The translations under genes were made by a program, and so were the position numbers. Positions 6,910-15,174 of a stretch of DNA of 44,264 nt are shown here, one piece after another. This DNA comes from Vulcanimicrobiia bacterium (lineage in GTDB: Bacteria > Vulcanimicrobiota > Vulcanimicrobiia > Vulcanimicrobiales > Vulcanimicrobiaceae): the NCBI GenBank assembly GCA_025934645.1, contig JAICWY010000013.1:1-44264 (forward strand), written 5' to 3'. The notes under the pieces were generated by a model that ran no database searches, was not told where the DNA came from, and worked only from the letters and a program-made list of their open reading frames with translations. The number at the start of each line of letters is the position of its first letter. Within the stretch, counting starts at the first letter, position 1.

Positions 6910-8529
6910 ATGCAACGAGCGACTTTGGCGATTTCCGCAATCCTCCTCATATCCACCGCTTCAGCGCTCGTCGTGAGCGCGCGCGCCGATCAAGGCCGCA
7001 GTACCGTGCCCGCAGGCATCCGCGCCGTCTTCAATAAGCCGGAATACAAAAACGCCGTATGGGGTCTGCGCGTTCTCGACGGCGGCAAAGTCCTTTTGGA
7101 TCTGAATCCGCAGCGCAAATTCTACATCGGTTCGGTTCGCAAGGTCTTTAGTGTCGGTCAATTGCTCAATACTGTCGGGCCAAACCACACGTTCGATACG
7201 CCGGTGTATCGGACCGGCGCCATCGATCGCAACGGCGTCTTGCACGGGAACCTCATCCTGGTGGCGTCCGGGGATCTCACGATGGGCGGCCGTACCAATG
7301 CGGACGGAAGCATCGCGGTCAGCAATTGGGATCATAACGAAGCCGACAGCCTGGGCAATGCCGTCCTCACCAAACCGGATCCGCTTGCCGGATATGCGCG
7401 GCTTGCGCGCGCCGTTAGAGCCGCCGGCATCAAACGCGTCGCGGGCAATATCGCGATCGACGATCGATTGTTCAAGCCGTTCTTTTTCCGCGGACAATTC
7501 TACGTCCGTCCGATTTTCGTCAACGATGATCTCGTCGACATCTCTGTTGACCCGCGCGGAACGCCCGGCACGCTCCCGAATATGACGACGCGTCCGATTT
7601 CGGCGGCGCTACGCGTCGTCAATCGATTGCGCATCGGCGCATCGAACGCCCAAGCTTCCGTAAAGCTCGATCCGGAGCTGCCCGCGTGCATCGGAAAACC
7701 GGGCTGCGCGTCGACGATCGCAGGCGTCTTGCCGAATGGCTATACGCCGCCGTTGACGGGAACGCCGACGCTGGTGCAAGCCGTCCGGATCGTGCAACCC
7801 GCGGCTTATGCGCGCACAGTGTTTATCGAGCAACTCCGCATTGCGGGCGTTTCGGTCGCCTCGCCGGCGGTGCAAAGCAATCCGGTAGCCTTGCTTCCGC
7901 AGCAAGGCGCATACCGCGCGGCGGCCAAGGTTGCAGAACTCACCGGCATGCGGTACGGCCAAGACGCGAAACTCATCCTCAAAATCAGCTATAACATCGG
8001 CGCCGATACCAGCTTGGTGCTTCTCGGCGTTCAACATCATGCCGCCTCGATGGACGGCGCGCTGGCATTCGAACGTCAGGATTTACGCGAGCACTGGGGT
8101 ATCGCGAGCGGCGAGTATCATTTCGTCGACGGCAGTGGCGGCGGCGAAACGACCGCAACCAACATCGCCGTAACCAAGATGCTTAGCGAACTCGCGAAAA
8201 GCCCGGCTTCCCAGGCGTTCCTCAATGCGCTACCGATCCTCGGCATTGACGGATCGCTGGCGTTCGTTAAAAATTTCGAGTCCGATCGCACTCTCGCGGG
8301 AGCCGCCGGCAACGTGCGCGCGAAAACCGGAACGTACGTCGATGCCTCCCCGGCCGGCACGCCGGTTCTTAAAGCGCAGGCTCTTGGGGGCTATATCACC
8401 ACCAAGCGCGGTCACCATCTCACGTTCCAACTCGTCGTGAACAACGTACCCATCAAAGGCATTCCCGATCTTACGAAGGTGTTTCAAGATCAGGGCACCA
8501 TTGCGGCAATGCTCTGGCGAGACTACTAA
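6910..8529 (+). CDS. dacB: D-alanyl-D-alanine carboxypeptidase/endopeptidase (PBP4-type, S13)
   Basis: 539 residues, signal peptide about 1-26. It carries the three penicillin-binding motifs in order: SVRK (in YIGSVRKVFS, nucleophile Ser), SYN (in KISYNIGADTS) and KTG (in VRAKTGT). Between SxxK and SxN lies a long insertion, typical of the S13/PBP4 family. The protein should trim or cleave peptidoglycan stem peptides in the periplasm or cell wall. ATG at 6910 is taken because GAGGAGG lies 6 nt upstream and the signal peptide starts there; the ORF is open to 6856. The next gene, convergent, is another serine hydrolase of the penicillin-recognising superfamily. Confidence 0.88.
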   Translation: MQRATLAISAILLISTASALVVSARADQGRSTVPAGIRAVFNKPEYKNAVWGLRVLDGGKVLLDLNPQRKFYIGSVRKVFSVGQLLNTVGPNHTFDTPVYRTGAIDRNGVLHGNLILVASGDLTMGGRTNADGSIAVSNWDHNEADSLGNAVLTKPDPLAGYARLARAVRAAGIKRVAGNIAIDDRLFKPFFFRGQFYVRPIFVNDDLVDISVDPRGTPGTLPNMTTRPISAALRVVNRLRIGASNAQASVKLDPELPACIGKPGCASTIAGVLPNGYTPPLTGTPTLVQAVRIVQPAAYARTVFIEQLRIAGVSVASPAVQSNPVALLPQQGAYRAAAKVAELTGMRYGQDAKLILKISYNIGADTSLVLLGVQHHAASMDGALAFERQDLREHWGIASGEYHFVDGSGGGETTATNIAVTKMLSELAKSPASQAFLNALPILGIDGSLAFVKNFESDRTLAGAAGNVRAKTGTYVDASPAGTPVLKAQALGGYITTKRGHHLTFQLVVNNVPIKGIPDLTKVFQDQGTIAAMLWRDY

Positions 8530-8549
8530 CGCAAGCCGCAGGCGCGTTA

Positions 8550-9734
8550 TTAGTACTGCATCACCTTTTCGGGAACGCCGCCGAAGTAGACGTTGTTAGG
8601 CGTGATGATGCGCGTGATGTCGCGGATAATCGAATTGGCGGCTCCCGGGAATGGCTGCTCCCGCTGCGCATTTACAAACGCGATCAGCGTAATGTCTTTC
8701 GCCGGCATATAATACGCCGCGGTGTTGTATCCGGGCAGTCCTCCGGTATAGCCGTACCATCCGTTGTTGCGGCCGATGCCCATGCCGAAATCCAAGCCTT
8801 TGCCCAAGCCGGTCGGCAAAAAGTCGAGGCGGTCGCGCTGGCTGGCTTTCGAATTCATCGTGCCGGTTACGTATGACTTAACCCAGCGCTTCATGTCCGG
8901 AACGGTAGAAATCATCGCCCCTGCAGCCCACGTTAATGCCGGCGGAATTTCGGTGGTCACATCTTCCCACGCGCCTTTCGGCGTCAACCCATAGCCATTC
9001 GCGTAGGGCGCCGGCATCGCGACCGTCGCCGGCAGCGTCGTGTCGCTAAGCCCCATCGGCTGTAATAGACGCTTCCGCAGCTGATTGCCCAACGTATCGT
9101 GCGTAACTGCTTCGATAATCAGCCCCAGAATGACGTAGTTCGTGTTGCTATAGTTCCACTTCGTGCCCGGCGCGAAAAGCGGCTTGTGCATTGTCGCCCA
9201 ACTCACGAGCGTCTGCGGTGCAACTTTGGTCTGGGGGCCAATCTTCAGTGCGTTGAATTGCGGCGTATTGTACGCCTCGAAGAGTCCGCTGCGCATCTGA
9301 GCGAGCTGCCGGATCGTGATGTGATTTCCGTTCGGCACCTTGACGCCGATGTTGAATTTGCTGATCGGATCGTCGACGCTGAGCTTGTGCTCGTCCTGCA
9401 ATTGCAGCAGAATCGTGACGACGAACGTTTTCGTGTTGCTGCCGATGCGAAATTTATCGGACAGCTTGAACGGCGCCTTTGCCGGCACATTCGCGTATCC
9501 GACACTTTTTACATATGGCGCGTAGCCCGGCATATAGAGCGCAATAAAGACGCCTGGAATCGGCGTTCGTCCTCCGAAAGACCGCAGCTCCCTTCGCGCA
9601 GCGGCTTCGATCGCGCGTTGCTGCGAGAGCGGCACTTGGCGCGCTCCCTGTGCGACCGGCGCCGGTACCGCGGCCGCCGTAGAAAAAGCAAATAACAAAC
9701 ACACGGCAGCAAAACGGGCTGCAAAATTTATCAT
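8550..9734 (-). CDS. Serine hydrolase, beta-lactamase/D-Ala-D-Ala peptidase family S12
   Basis: 394 residues with a signal peptide (ARFAAVCLLFAFSTAAA). The S12/class C motifs are SNTK (in RIGSNTKTFVVT), YSN (in WNYSNTNYVILG) and a YTGGLPGYN segment in place of KTG/HxG. LSVDDPISKF is the usual post-SxxK stretch of this family. It should be an exported hydrolase such as a D-aminopeptidase, esterase or D,D-carboxypeptidase; antibiotic hydrolysis cannot be inferred. GGAGGG 6 nt before ATG supports the start. It converges with dacB, the ends separated by 20 nt. Confidence 0.85.
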   Translation of the reverse strand: MINFAARFAAVCLLFAFSTAAAVPAPVAQGARQVPLSQQRAIEAAARRELRSFGGRTPIPGVFIALYMPGYAPYVKSVGYANVPAKAPFKLSDKFRIGSNTKTFVVTILLQLQDEHKLSVDDPISKFNIGVKVPNGNHITIRQLAQMRSGLFEAYNTPQFNALKIGPQTKVAPQTLVSWATMHKPLFAPGTKWNYSNTNYVILGLIIEAVTHDTLGNQLRKRLLQPMGLSDTTLPATVAMPAPYANGYGLTPKGAWEDVTTEIPPALTWAAGAMISTVPDMKRWVKSYVTGTMNSKASQRDRLDFLPTGLGKGLDFGMGIGRNNGWYGYTGGLPGYNTAAYYMPAKDITLIAFVNAQREQPFPGAANSIIRDITRIITPNNVYFGGVPEKVMQY

Positions 9735-9804
9735 CGGGTGCCCTCCACGTACGATGATAAACGTTGCAGCCCGCCGCGAAGTGGGGCTTTCGCCTCTTGT
9801 TTAC

Positions 9805-10305
9805 CTAGGGTTTAACCACGATAGCGCCGCGCATTTCCGTCGGGTGATAGGCGTCTGCGAAGAAAAACGTTCCGGTGGGTCCGGTTTGAAAGATCTTGGA
9901 ACGGTTGTGTGCGGGTACGTTTCCGGTACTCCACTCGCTCGCAGAAATCGTGTTCCCGTGCGGCGTGCTCGGATCGCCCTGGAACTTATAGTTCGCAGGA
10001 ATCTTTCCGGCGCCGAATGCGTAGCCCGTAGCGGTGTGTTGAACGTCGTCCACGTTGACGAAGCGGATGCGATCGCCCTTATGGACCTGCGTAACAACGG
10101 GATCGAAGCCCGAAAGCTTGCCGAGCTCCGTGCGGGCGTGCGGCTTGAAATCGTCGTCCATACGGATCTCGATCAGCCGGTGCTGCGCCGCGCGCGCGTG
10201 CGGATGCGCGGATTGCTGTGCGTGCACGGTGTTCTGCGCGAGTGCCGGCGCGGCCACAAGCAGCCCAGCGAACCCAAGGGCAGACAAAGTAATGTGTCTT
10301 TGCAT
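9805..10305 (-). CDS. Cupredoxin-like secreted protein lacking the type-1 copper Cys
   Basis: 166 residues with a signal peptide (SALGFAGLLVAAPALAQ). The plastocyanin/azurin-like fold is recognisable: KGDRIRFVNVDDVQHTATG supplies the first His, and GTFFFADAYHPTEMRG aligns with the usual YxCxxHxxM loop. His and Met are kept, but the Cys position is occupied by Asp. A blue type-1 site is therefore not expected; a type-2-like or non-metal role is possible. A His-rich N terminus (HPHARAAQH) may add metal ligands. It lies 18 nt downstream of soxR and is probably co-transcribed with it. Confidence 0.75.
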   Translation of the reverse strand: MQRHITLSALGFAGLLVAAPALAQNTVHAQQSAHPHARAAQHRLIEIRMDDDFKPHARTELGKLSGFDPVVTQVHKGDRIRFVNVDDVQHTATGYAFGAGKIPANYKFQGDPSTPHGNTISASEWSTGNVPAHNRSKIFQTGPTGTFFFADAYHPTEMRGAIVVKP

Positions 10306-10323
10306 GTTTCGTTCATGCCCAGC

Positions 10324-10758
10324 TTAGGGTTCGATGTAGCGCGCTCCGGGGCCGTCCTCGCCCGCCACGTCCATTGGATTGCGCAGCGGGCATGTCTTAA
10401 GCGACAAGCAACCGCACCCGATGCAGTCGCCGAGTTGATCGCGTAGTGCGGTCAGGCGGTTGATGCGTTCGTCCAGATCGCGCTTCCAACGCTTGGAAAG
10501 GCGCGACCAGTCGCGCGCCGTGACGGTGCGCCCAGTCGGAAGCGCGGCGAGCGCGTCGCGGATCTCGCCCAGCGAAATGCCGGCGCGCTGCGCGACCTTG
10601 ATGACTGCGACCCGCCGTAACTCGGATCGCGCGAAGCGCCGCTGATTGCCGGCATTACGCACGCTGTTGATGAGGCCTTTGGCTTCGTAGAAGTGAATCG
10701 CCGAGACGGCGACGCCGCTACGCGCAGCCAGCTCCCCGACCGAAAGTGATTCTTCCAT
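10324..10758 (-). CDS. soxR: Redox-sensing MerR-family regulator SoxR
   Basis: 144 residues. The N-terminal winged HTH ([20 protein letters not shown], then [15 protein letters not shown]) is of MerR type. A dimerisation helix follows, and then the [2Fe-2S] cluster motif [12 protein letters not shown], the CxxCxCx5C signature that separates SoxR from other MerR proteins. It senses redox-cycling compounds or superoxide by cluster oxidation and remodels promoter DNA. ATG at 10758 fits the usual SoxR N terminus; an extension to 10809 would run through the operator. A SoxR palindrome lies immediately upstream, between this gene and the divergent SDR gene. Confidence 0.93.
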   Translation of the reverse strand: MEESLSVGELAARSGVAVSAIHFYEAKGLINSVRNAGNQRRFARSELRRVAVIKVAQRAGISLGEIRDALAALPTGRTVTARDWSRLSKRWKRDLDERINRLTALRDQLGDCIGCGCLSLKTCPLRNPMDVAGEDGPGARYIEP

Positions 10759-10762
10759 GGTA

Positions 10763-10793
10763 TTGACCTCAACTAATGTTGAGGTTGTAAGGT
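10763..10793 (+). promoter_or_regulatory. SoxR operator in the divergent soxR/SDR promoter
   Basis: CCTCAACTAATGTTGAGG (10767-10784) is a perfect 7+4+7 inverted repeat. It closely resembles the classical SoxR site CCTCAAGTTAACTTGAGG. On the plus strand TTGACC (10763-10768) may be the -35. TAAGGT (10788-10793) would give the 19-bp spacing typical of MerR-family promoters; TTGTAA (10785-10790) is an alternative. Either way transcription would begin within a few bases of the SDR start at 10800. SoxR control is inferred from the adjacency of soxR. Confidence 0.85.
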
Positions 10794-10799
10794 TGCGCC

Positions 10800-11525
10800 A
10801 TGGATACATGGTTCGAAGCGGGGCACGTCGCCGTCGTCACCGGCGGCTCGCGCGGCCTGGGCAAAGAGATCGCCCGCGAATTGATTTCGCGCGGCGTTTA
10901 TACGATTATCGACGGCCGGGATGCGGCCGCGTTAAACGCGGCGGTGGCCGAGTTGCAAACCGGGGGAGCCGTTCTCGGTATCGCGGGCGATGTTGCGGAC
11001 AAGGAACACGCGCACGCCCTGATCGCCGCGGCCCGCGAGCGCGGGCGCCTGGACCTCCTAGTCAACAACGCCTCGACGCTGGGCGCCGTGCCGCTTCCGC
11101 GCATCGACGAGCTTAGTGAATCGACGTTCGACGAGATTTTCAGCGTAAACGTCTTCGCGCCCATACACTTGATGCAGCACGCACTGCAACTGATGCGCCG
11201 CGGCCACGATCCGGCGACGATCGTCAATATCACCTCCGATGCGGGCGTCGAGCCGTATGCGGGATGGGGCGGTTACGGCGCTAGCAAAGCAGCGCTCGAG
11301 CACGTGTCACGCGTGCTCGCAGCCGAATTGCAAGACACACCGGTGCGCGTGCTCGTCGCGGATCCGGGTGATATGAACACGCAGATGCATCGCGACGCAA
11401 TTCCGGATGCCGATCCCTCGGACTTGCGCGATCCGGCGGACTCTGCCCGCGCGCTGCTCGTCGCGGTCGCCCGGATGAAGGCGCCGTTCGAGCGCGTGCG
11501 CCTTGCCGGATTGGTGAACGCATGA
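10800..11525 (+). CDS. Short-chain dehydrogenase/reductase (SDR)
   Basis: 241 residues, normal SDR length. The Rossmann cofactor motif TGGSRGLG lies at about 15-22, NNAS near 97, the catalytic Ser in NITSDAG and YGASK near 160. It is a cytoplasmic NAD(P)(H)-dependent oxidoreductase of unknown substrate. It is the first gene opposite soxR across the SoxR palindrome, so it is likely induced by redox-active compounds and may reduce a quinone or carbonyl product. No ribosome-binding site is seen, consistent with a leaderless mRNA. It overlaps the next gene by 4 nt (ATGA). Confidence 0.88.
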   Translation: MDTWFEAGHVAVVTGGSRGLGKEIARELISRGVYTIIDGRDAAALNAAVAELQTGGAVLGIAGDVADKEHAHALIAAARERGRLDLLVNNASTLGAVPLPRIDELSESTFDEIFSVNVFAPIHLMQHALQLMRRGHDPATIVNITSDAGVEPYAGWGGYGASKAALEHVSRVLAAELQDTPVRVLVADPGDMNTQMHRDAIPDADPSDLRDPADSARALLVAVARMKAPFERVRLAGLVNA

Positions 11526-12523
11526 GCGCGTTGCTGCAGCCGCAGCCGCGTTTGATCGAAGCCGCCGAACCGCCGGAGTACCGCGGCGTCGCGCGCGACG
11601 AAGTTCGCCTGCTCGCAACGGACCGCGCGACGCGCACACATAGCCATGCATCGTTCCGCGATCTGCCATCGCTCTTGCGGCCAGGCGATGTGCTCGTGGT
11701 CAACGATTCCGCAACGTTACCCGCGGCATTGCACGCGCAGCGCCCTACGGGCGAGACGCTTCTGCTGCACGTCGCAACGAAGATCGATCGCCGCGTGTGG
11801 ATGGCCGAGCCGCGCGCTACCGTGTCGGCGGGCGAAGAGTTGCAACTTGCGGCGGGCGGCTCAGCCGTCATGCTGGCACCGGTCGAACCCGGGCATCCAC
11901 GATTATGGTACGCGTGGTTTCAATTGCCCGATCCGATGACGGAGTATCTGCAAAGGCACGGCGAGCCGATTCGCTACGGCTACGTCACGAAACGCTTTCC
12001 GCTCACCGATTACCAAACGATCTTTGCGAGAGAGCCGGGTTCGGCGGAGATGCCTTCGGCCGCGCGGCCGTTTACGGAGCGGGTACTAAACGCGCTACAC
12101 GAGCGAGGCCTTCAGATCGCGGCAATAACGCTGCATTGCGGCGTGGCAAGTTTCGAAACGCCCGAGCTTCCCGGTACCGAGCGCTTCACCGTGCCGCCCG
12201 AAACGGCCGACGTCGTCAACCGCGCAAGGCGTGAAGGCCGGCGTATTATCGCTGTCGGCTCGACTGCTTTGCGCGCGCTCGAGAGCGCCGTTCATGACGG
12301 TACGATCGTTGCATCATCGGGGTGGACGGATCTCGTCATGAGCGCGGATTATCGTGTGCGCACTGCGGACGCGCTGATCACCGGGTTTCACGATGCCGCT
12401 GCAACGCATCAATGGATCTTGCAAGCGTTCTTGGACCGCGATCTCCTAGCGTCGGCCTATGACGCAGCAGCACAGCGTCGCTATTACCAGCACGAATTCG
12501 GCGATATCCACCTCATTCTCTAG
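11522..12523 (+). CDS. QueA-like S-adenosylmethionine:tRNA ribosyltransferase-isomerase family protein
   Basis: 333 residues. The N terminus has the QueA pattern PPEYRGVARDEVRLL and the typical LLRPGDVLVVNDSATLPA. The mid part has TLHCGVASF and the C-terminal half AVGSTALRALES and DALITGFH, close to QueA's VGTT(S)xRxLES and LITNFH signatures. QueA transfers the ribosyl group of SAM to preQ1-tRNA. No other queuosine gene (tgt, queG/H, queCDEF) is near. This shorter, diverged member sits in a SoxR-linked operon behind the SDR gene, so it may be a paralogue with a different acceptor. Confidence 0.8.
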   Translation: MSALLQPQPRLIEAAEPPEYRGVARDEVRLLATDRATRTHSHASFRDLPSLLRPGDVLVVNDSATLPAALHAQRPTGETLLLHVATKIDRRVWMAEPRATVSAGEELQLAAGGSAVMLAPVEPGHPRLWYAWFQLPDPMTEYLQRHGEPIRYGYVTKRFPLTDYQTIFAREPGSAEMPSAARPFTERVLNALHERGLQIAAITLHCGVASFETPELPGTERFTVPPETADVVNRARREGRRIIAVGSTALRALESAVHDGTIVASSGWTDLVMSADYRVRTADALITGFHDAAATHQWILQAFLDRDLLASAYDAAAQRRYYQHEFGDIHLIL

Positions 12524-12539
12524 CGCGAAAGCGCCGCTA

Positions 12540-13115
12540 TTACGGGCGAGACGGAGCCGCGAGCGCCGGCGCACTCGCGATAGCACGCCGCGCGGTCGAC
12601 GAAAAGACCGCGTATCCGGCAATCGCTCCCAATACCAACGCTACGATGCCGCCGGCCCAATCGGGCTTGGCAACCATCACGTACATCACGGCGCACACGA
12701 GGCCGGCGTTCAGACCGCTCCCGGCGACGAGAAATGGCGAGCGGACCTGCGCTTCCAGTGCGCCGTCAAGATTTTCGGACTGCGCTGCGCTCAGCGCTTT
12801 GTGCAAGCCGCGTTCCCGCGAACCGAGCACGCCCGCACCGAAGAACGTCACGATCAGCAACCCCGCCAGCGACAGATCGACCCATGCGGCCGACCAACTC
12901 CAGCGGTCGTGCGCCATATATCCGCCGGTGAGCAGCAACAGTACCGTTGCAAGCGGCATGATTTTCGCGGTTTTCTCAGTGGTGGCCGCAAAACGCAACG
13001 CGTCGGAAACCCGCGTTGCGGCATGCACCTGCAACATGGAGACGAGCATCATGCCCATGCAGAAAAATGCGCCCGCCACAGCGAGCAAATGGACGTAGAG
13101 CGCCGTTGAATACAC
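12540..13115 (-). CDS. DUF2269-like integral membrane protein
   Basis: 191 residues with four hydrophobic helices: about 5-25 (YVHLLAVAGAFFCMGMMLV), 52-70 (PLATVLLLLTGGYMAHD), 78-98 and 138-165, plus short charged loops. YVHLLAVAGAFFCMG at the start and the LLTGGYM segment match small predicted membrane proteins of the DUF2269 group, whose function is unknown. The start is GTG at 13115, with GGAGG 9 nt upstream; the ORF remains open much further but that extension overlaps the promoter region and the divergent GGDEF gene. Not in an operon. Confidence 0.7.
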   Translation of the reverse strand: MYSTALYVHLLAVAGAFFCMGMMLVSMLQVHAATRVSDALRFAATTEKTAKIMPLATVLLLLTGGYMAHDRWSWSAAWVDLSLAGLLIVTFFGAGVLGSRERGLHKALSAAQSENLDGALEAQVRSPFLVAGSGLNAGLVCAVMYVMVAKPDWAGGIVALVLGAIAGYAVFSSTARRAIASAPALAAPSRP

Positions 13116-13217
13116 GTTGGCTATCCTCCGTTTTACCGCGAACTTTTTTCCAGAGCTGAACAAAACCTTTGCAGAACCGCTAGCGGCGCCCGAATTTGGG
13201 ACGATACTCCTATTACG

Positions 13218-14351
13218 ATGGATTCTAGACGCGCGGACGTGCGTGCGGCATGGGTCGCTTATAGCGCGGCTCTGCTTCTTTTTGTGCTGGCGTTGGTTGC
13301 TGCCCGGCAATTTTGGGCCGTCGGGCAGAGCATGGGCCGGCAAGCGGCAATGCGCGACACGGCCTTCGCGGAGCGCGACCGGCTGTTGCAGCTCGTAAAC
13401 GAAGAAACCGGCGTGCGTGCGTACGTCGCGACTGGAAACAAAGAGTTTCTGGATCCATACTATTCCGCTGCCGCTCCGTTGCAGCGCGATGGAGCGATCA
13501 TTGCGGCGAACGAGCCGCGCGATGCGACGCTGCCGCCCGCAACCGACGTCCAGCGCTATTTTTCCGGCGAGCTCAAATTGATGAGCGAGGGCAGGCGCGG
13601 CGAAGCCCTCGCGGCTCTTTGGAAAGGCAAGACCCTCTTCGACCGCATGCGAGCGGCCGACGCCCACGCGCAAGTCGAGTCGAGCGACGCACTCTTGCAA
13701 CAGCGTGTGCGCTCGCGCCGTCTGATTCAAAGCGGGATCATCGGCGCGTTATGGATCGTTGTCATGGTGCTTATTTTGGCGTCGCTCTTTACCGCAATGG
13801 CGCGCCGCGCGCGCCTCTACCGGTCGTCCGCGCTCCAAGATCCGCTTACCGGCGTGGGCAACGCCCGCCGTGCGCGCCAGACGCTTCAAAGCGCGTTGCG
13901 GACCGCCGGCGCAGACGGCTTCGCGGTGATTTTCATCGATCTCGACGGTTTCAAGAAAATCAACGATGTTCACGGTCACGCGGCTGGCGACGCAATTCTT
14001 AAAGGCGTCGCAAACCGTTTGAAGGCCGAATTACGCGGTCCCGACGTCGTTTGCCGGTTGGGCGGCGATGAATTCGTGTGTATCGTCGCACCGCCGACCG
14101 GCGCGGCCGGCGCGAGTGCAGTTGCCGAGCGCCTCGCTCGTAACCTGCGCAAACCGTACGAGTTTCAGGACGATCACTTCGTGGTGGGCTGCAGCATCGG
14201 CGTGAGCCTCTATCCGCAGGACGGCCGCGACGCGGACGTACTTTTAGAGCGCGCAGATCGCGCGATGTATGGCGCCAAAGCCACCGGCGGCGGCGTGCGG
14301 GCGGCGCAGGCGCTGATCGAGCGTCAATGGGAGATGGCCCCGCGCCCATAG
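13218..14351 (+). CDS. Membrane-bound diguanylate cyclase
   Basis: 377 residues. The first TM helix lies at about 14-35, followed by an extracytoplasmic sensor of about 130 residues. That sensor contains NEETGVRAYVATGNKEFL, the signature of the CHASE3 four-helix bundle. A second TM helix at about 172-195 leads to a GGDEF domain (about 210-365) beginning DPLTGVGNARRA, with IDLDGFKKINDVHGH and an intact RLGGDEF active site. RGPD five residues before GGDEF is a complete RxxD inhibitory I-site, so feedback inhibition by c-di-GMP is expected. It makes c-di-GMP from two GTP. No Shine-Dalgarno is seen; GATACT (13203-13208) could be a -10 giving a very short leader. Confidence 0.9.
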   Translation: MDSRRADVRAAWVAYSAALLLFVLALVAARQFWAVGQSMGRQAAMRDTAFAERDRLLQLVNEETGVRAYVATGNKEFLDPYYSAAAPLQRDGAIIAANEPRDATLPPATDVQRYFSGELKLMSEGRRGEALAALWKGKTLFDRMRAADAHAQVESSDALLQQRVRSRRLIQSGIIGALWIVVMVLILASLFTAMARRARLYRSSALQDPLTGVGNARRARQTLQSALRTAGADGFAVIFIDLDGFKKINDVHGHAAGDAILKGVANRLKAELRGPDVVCRLGGDEFVCIVAPPTGAAGASAVAERLARNLRKPYEFQDDHFVVGCSIGVSLYPQDGRDADVLLERADRAMYGAKATGGGVRAAQALIERQWEMAPRP

Positions 14352-14367
14352 TGGGTAACCACACCGC

Positions 14368-15105
14368 ATGGAACGGACCTTTGCGGTGCAGCGGGCTCAG
14401 GAACGCGCGTGTTACGATCACGGATGGCTGAAGACGTGTCATTCCTTTAGCTTCGCGCAGTACCACGATCCGCGGAACATGAACTGGGGCGCGCTGCGCG
14501 TGCTCAACGATGACGTCGTGCTTCCGGGAGAAGGTTTTCCGACGCATCCGCACCGCGACATGGAGATCGTCACCTACGTCTTGGAAGGGCATCTCGAACA
14601 TCGCGATTCCACCGGCAGCCACGGCGTCGTCGGGCCGGGCGGCGCGCAGTTCATGAGCGCCGGCACCGGCGTCGCGCATTCGGAATACAATCATTCGAAA
14701 ACAGAGCCGCTGCATTTTCTGCAGATGTGGGTGCTGCCCGGCGCACGCGGTGCGGCGCCATCGTACGGGCAGGTCGAGTTTGAAACCGTGGAGCGCGCGA
14801 ACAAATGGCTTGCGATCGCCAGCGGCCACCACAGCGTGCAGGCGCCGGTACCGCTGACCGCCGATGCAGTTTTTTACGTGAGCAAGATCGACGGCGGCGC
14901 AGAATTGCGCCACACATTCGAACCGCGACGGTTGGGATTTCTGTTCATTGCCTCGGGCGAGATCGGCGCGGAGGCGCTGGACACGGGCGATGCCGCTATC
15001 GCTGCGCAGACCTTGCGCGCGGGCGATGCGATCCGCATTGCCGATATTCCGCGCATCCGCCTTCAGGGTGGCGCTGAAGTAGTTCTTTGGGACGTTCCGG
15101 AGTAA
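14368..15105 (+). CDS. Pirin family protein
   Basis: 245 residues, a two-cupin (bicupin) protein. The N-terminal cupin carries the pirin metal site: HPHRDMEIVTYVLEGHLEHR and, later, GTGVAHSEYNHS. Also typical are SFAQYHDPRNMNWGALRVLNDD near the start and LHFLQMWVLPG. Related proteins (YhhW) have quercetin 2,3-dioxygenase activity; others act as redox-responsive modulators, so the actual role is open. Ribosome-binding site not evident. It starts 16 nt after the diguanylate cyclase stop and may be co-transcribed with it. Confidence 0.88.
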   Translation: MERTFAVQRAQERACYDHGWLKTCHSFSFAQYHDPRNMNWGALRVLNDDVVLPGEGFPTHPHRDMEIVTYVLEGHLEHRDSTGSHGVVGPGGAQFMSAGTGVAHSEYNHSKTEPLHFLQMWVLPGARGAAPSYGQVEFETVERANKWLAIASGHHSVQAPVPLTADAVFYVSKIDGGAELRHTFEPRRLGFLFIASGEIGAEALDTGDAAIAAQTLRAGDAIRIADIPRIRLQGGAEVVLWDVPE

Positions 15106-15174
15106 CCCGCGCAAGAAGGCCGTAAACCATCGGCGAAGATGCGCCAGCGCGCCCCACAGGCGTCCGGAGGGACC

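Noticed and set aside
8550-9734. Calling this an antibiotic-resistance beta-lactamase
   Set aside because: The S12 motifs are shared by D-aminopeptidases, esterases and carboxypeptidases; nothing in the sequence singles out beta-lactam hydrolysis.
12459-13109. Long plus-strand frame over the DUF2269-like gene
   Set aside because: The minus-strand product has ordered TM helices and a good GTG/ribosome site, the plus-strand one is Arg/His-rich with no fold.
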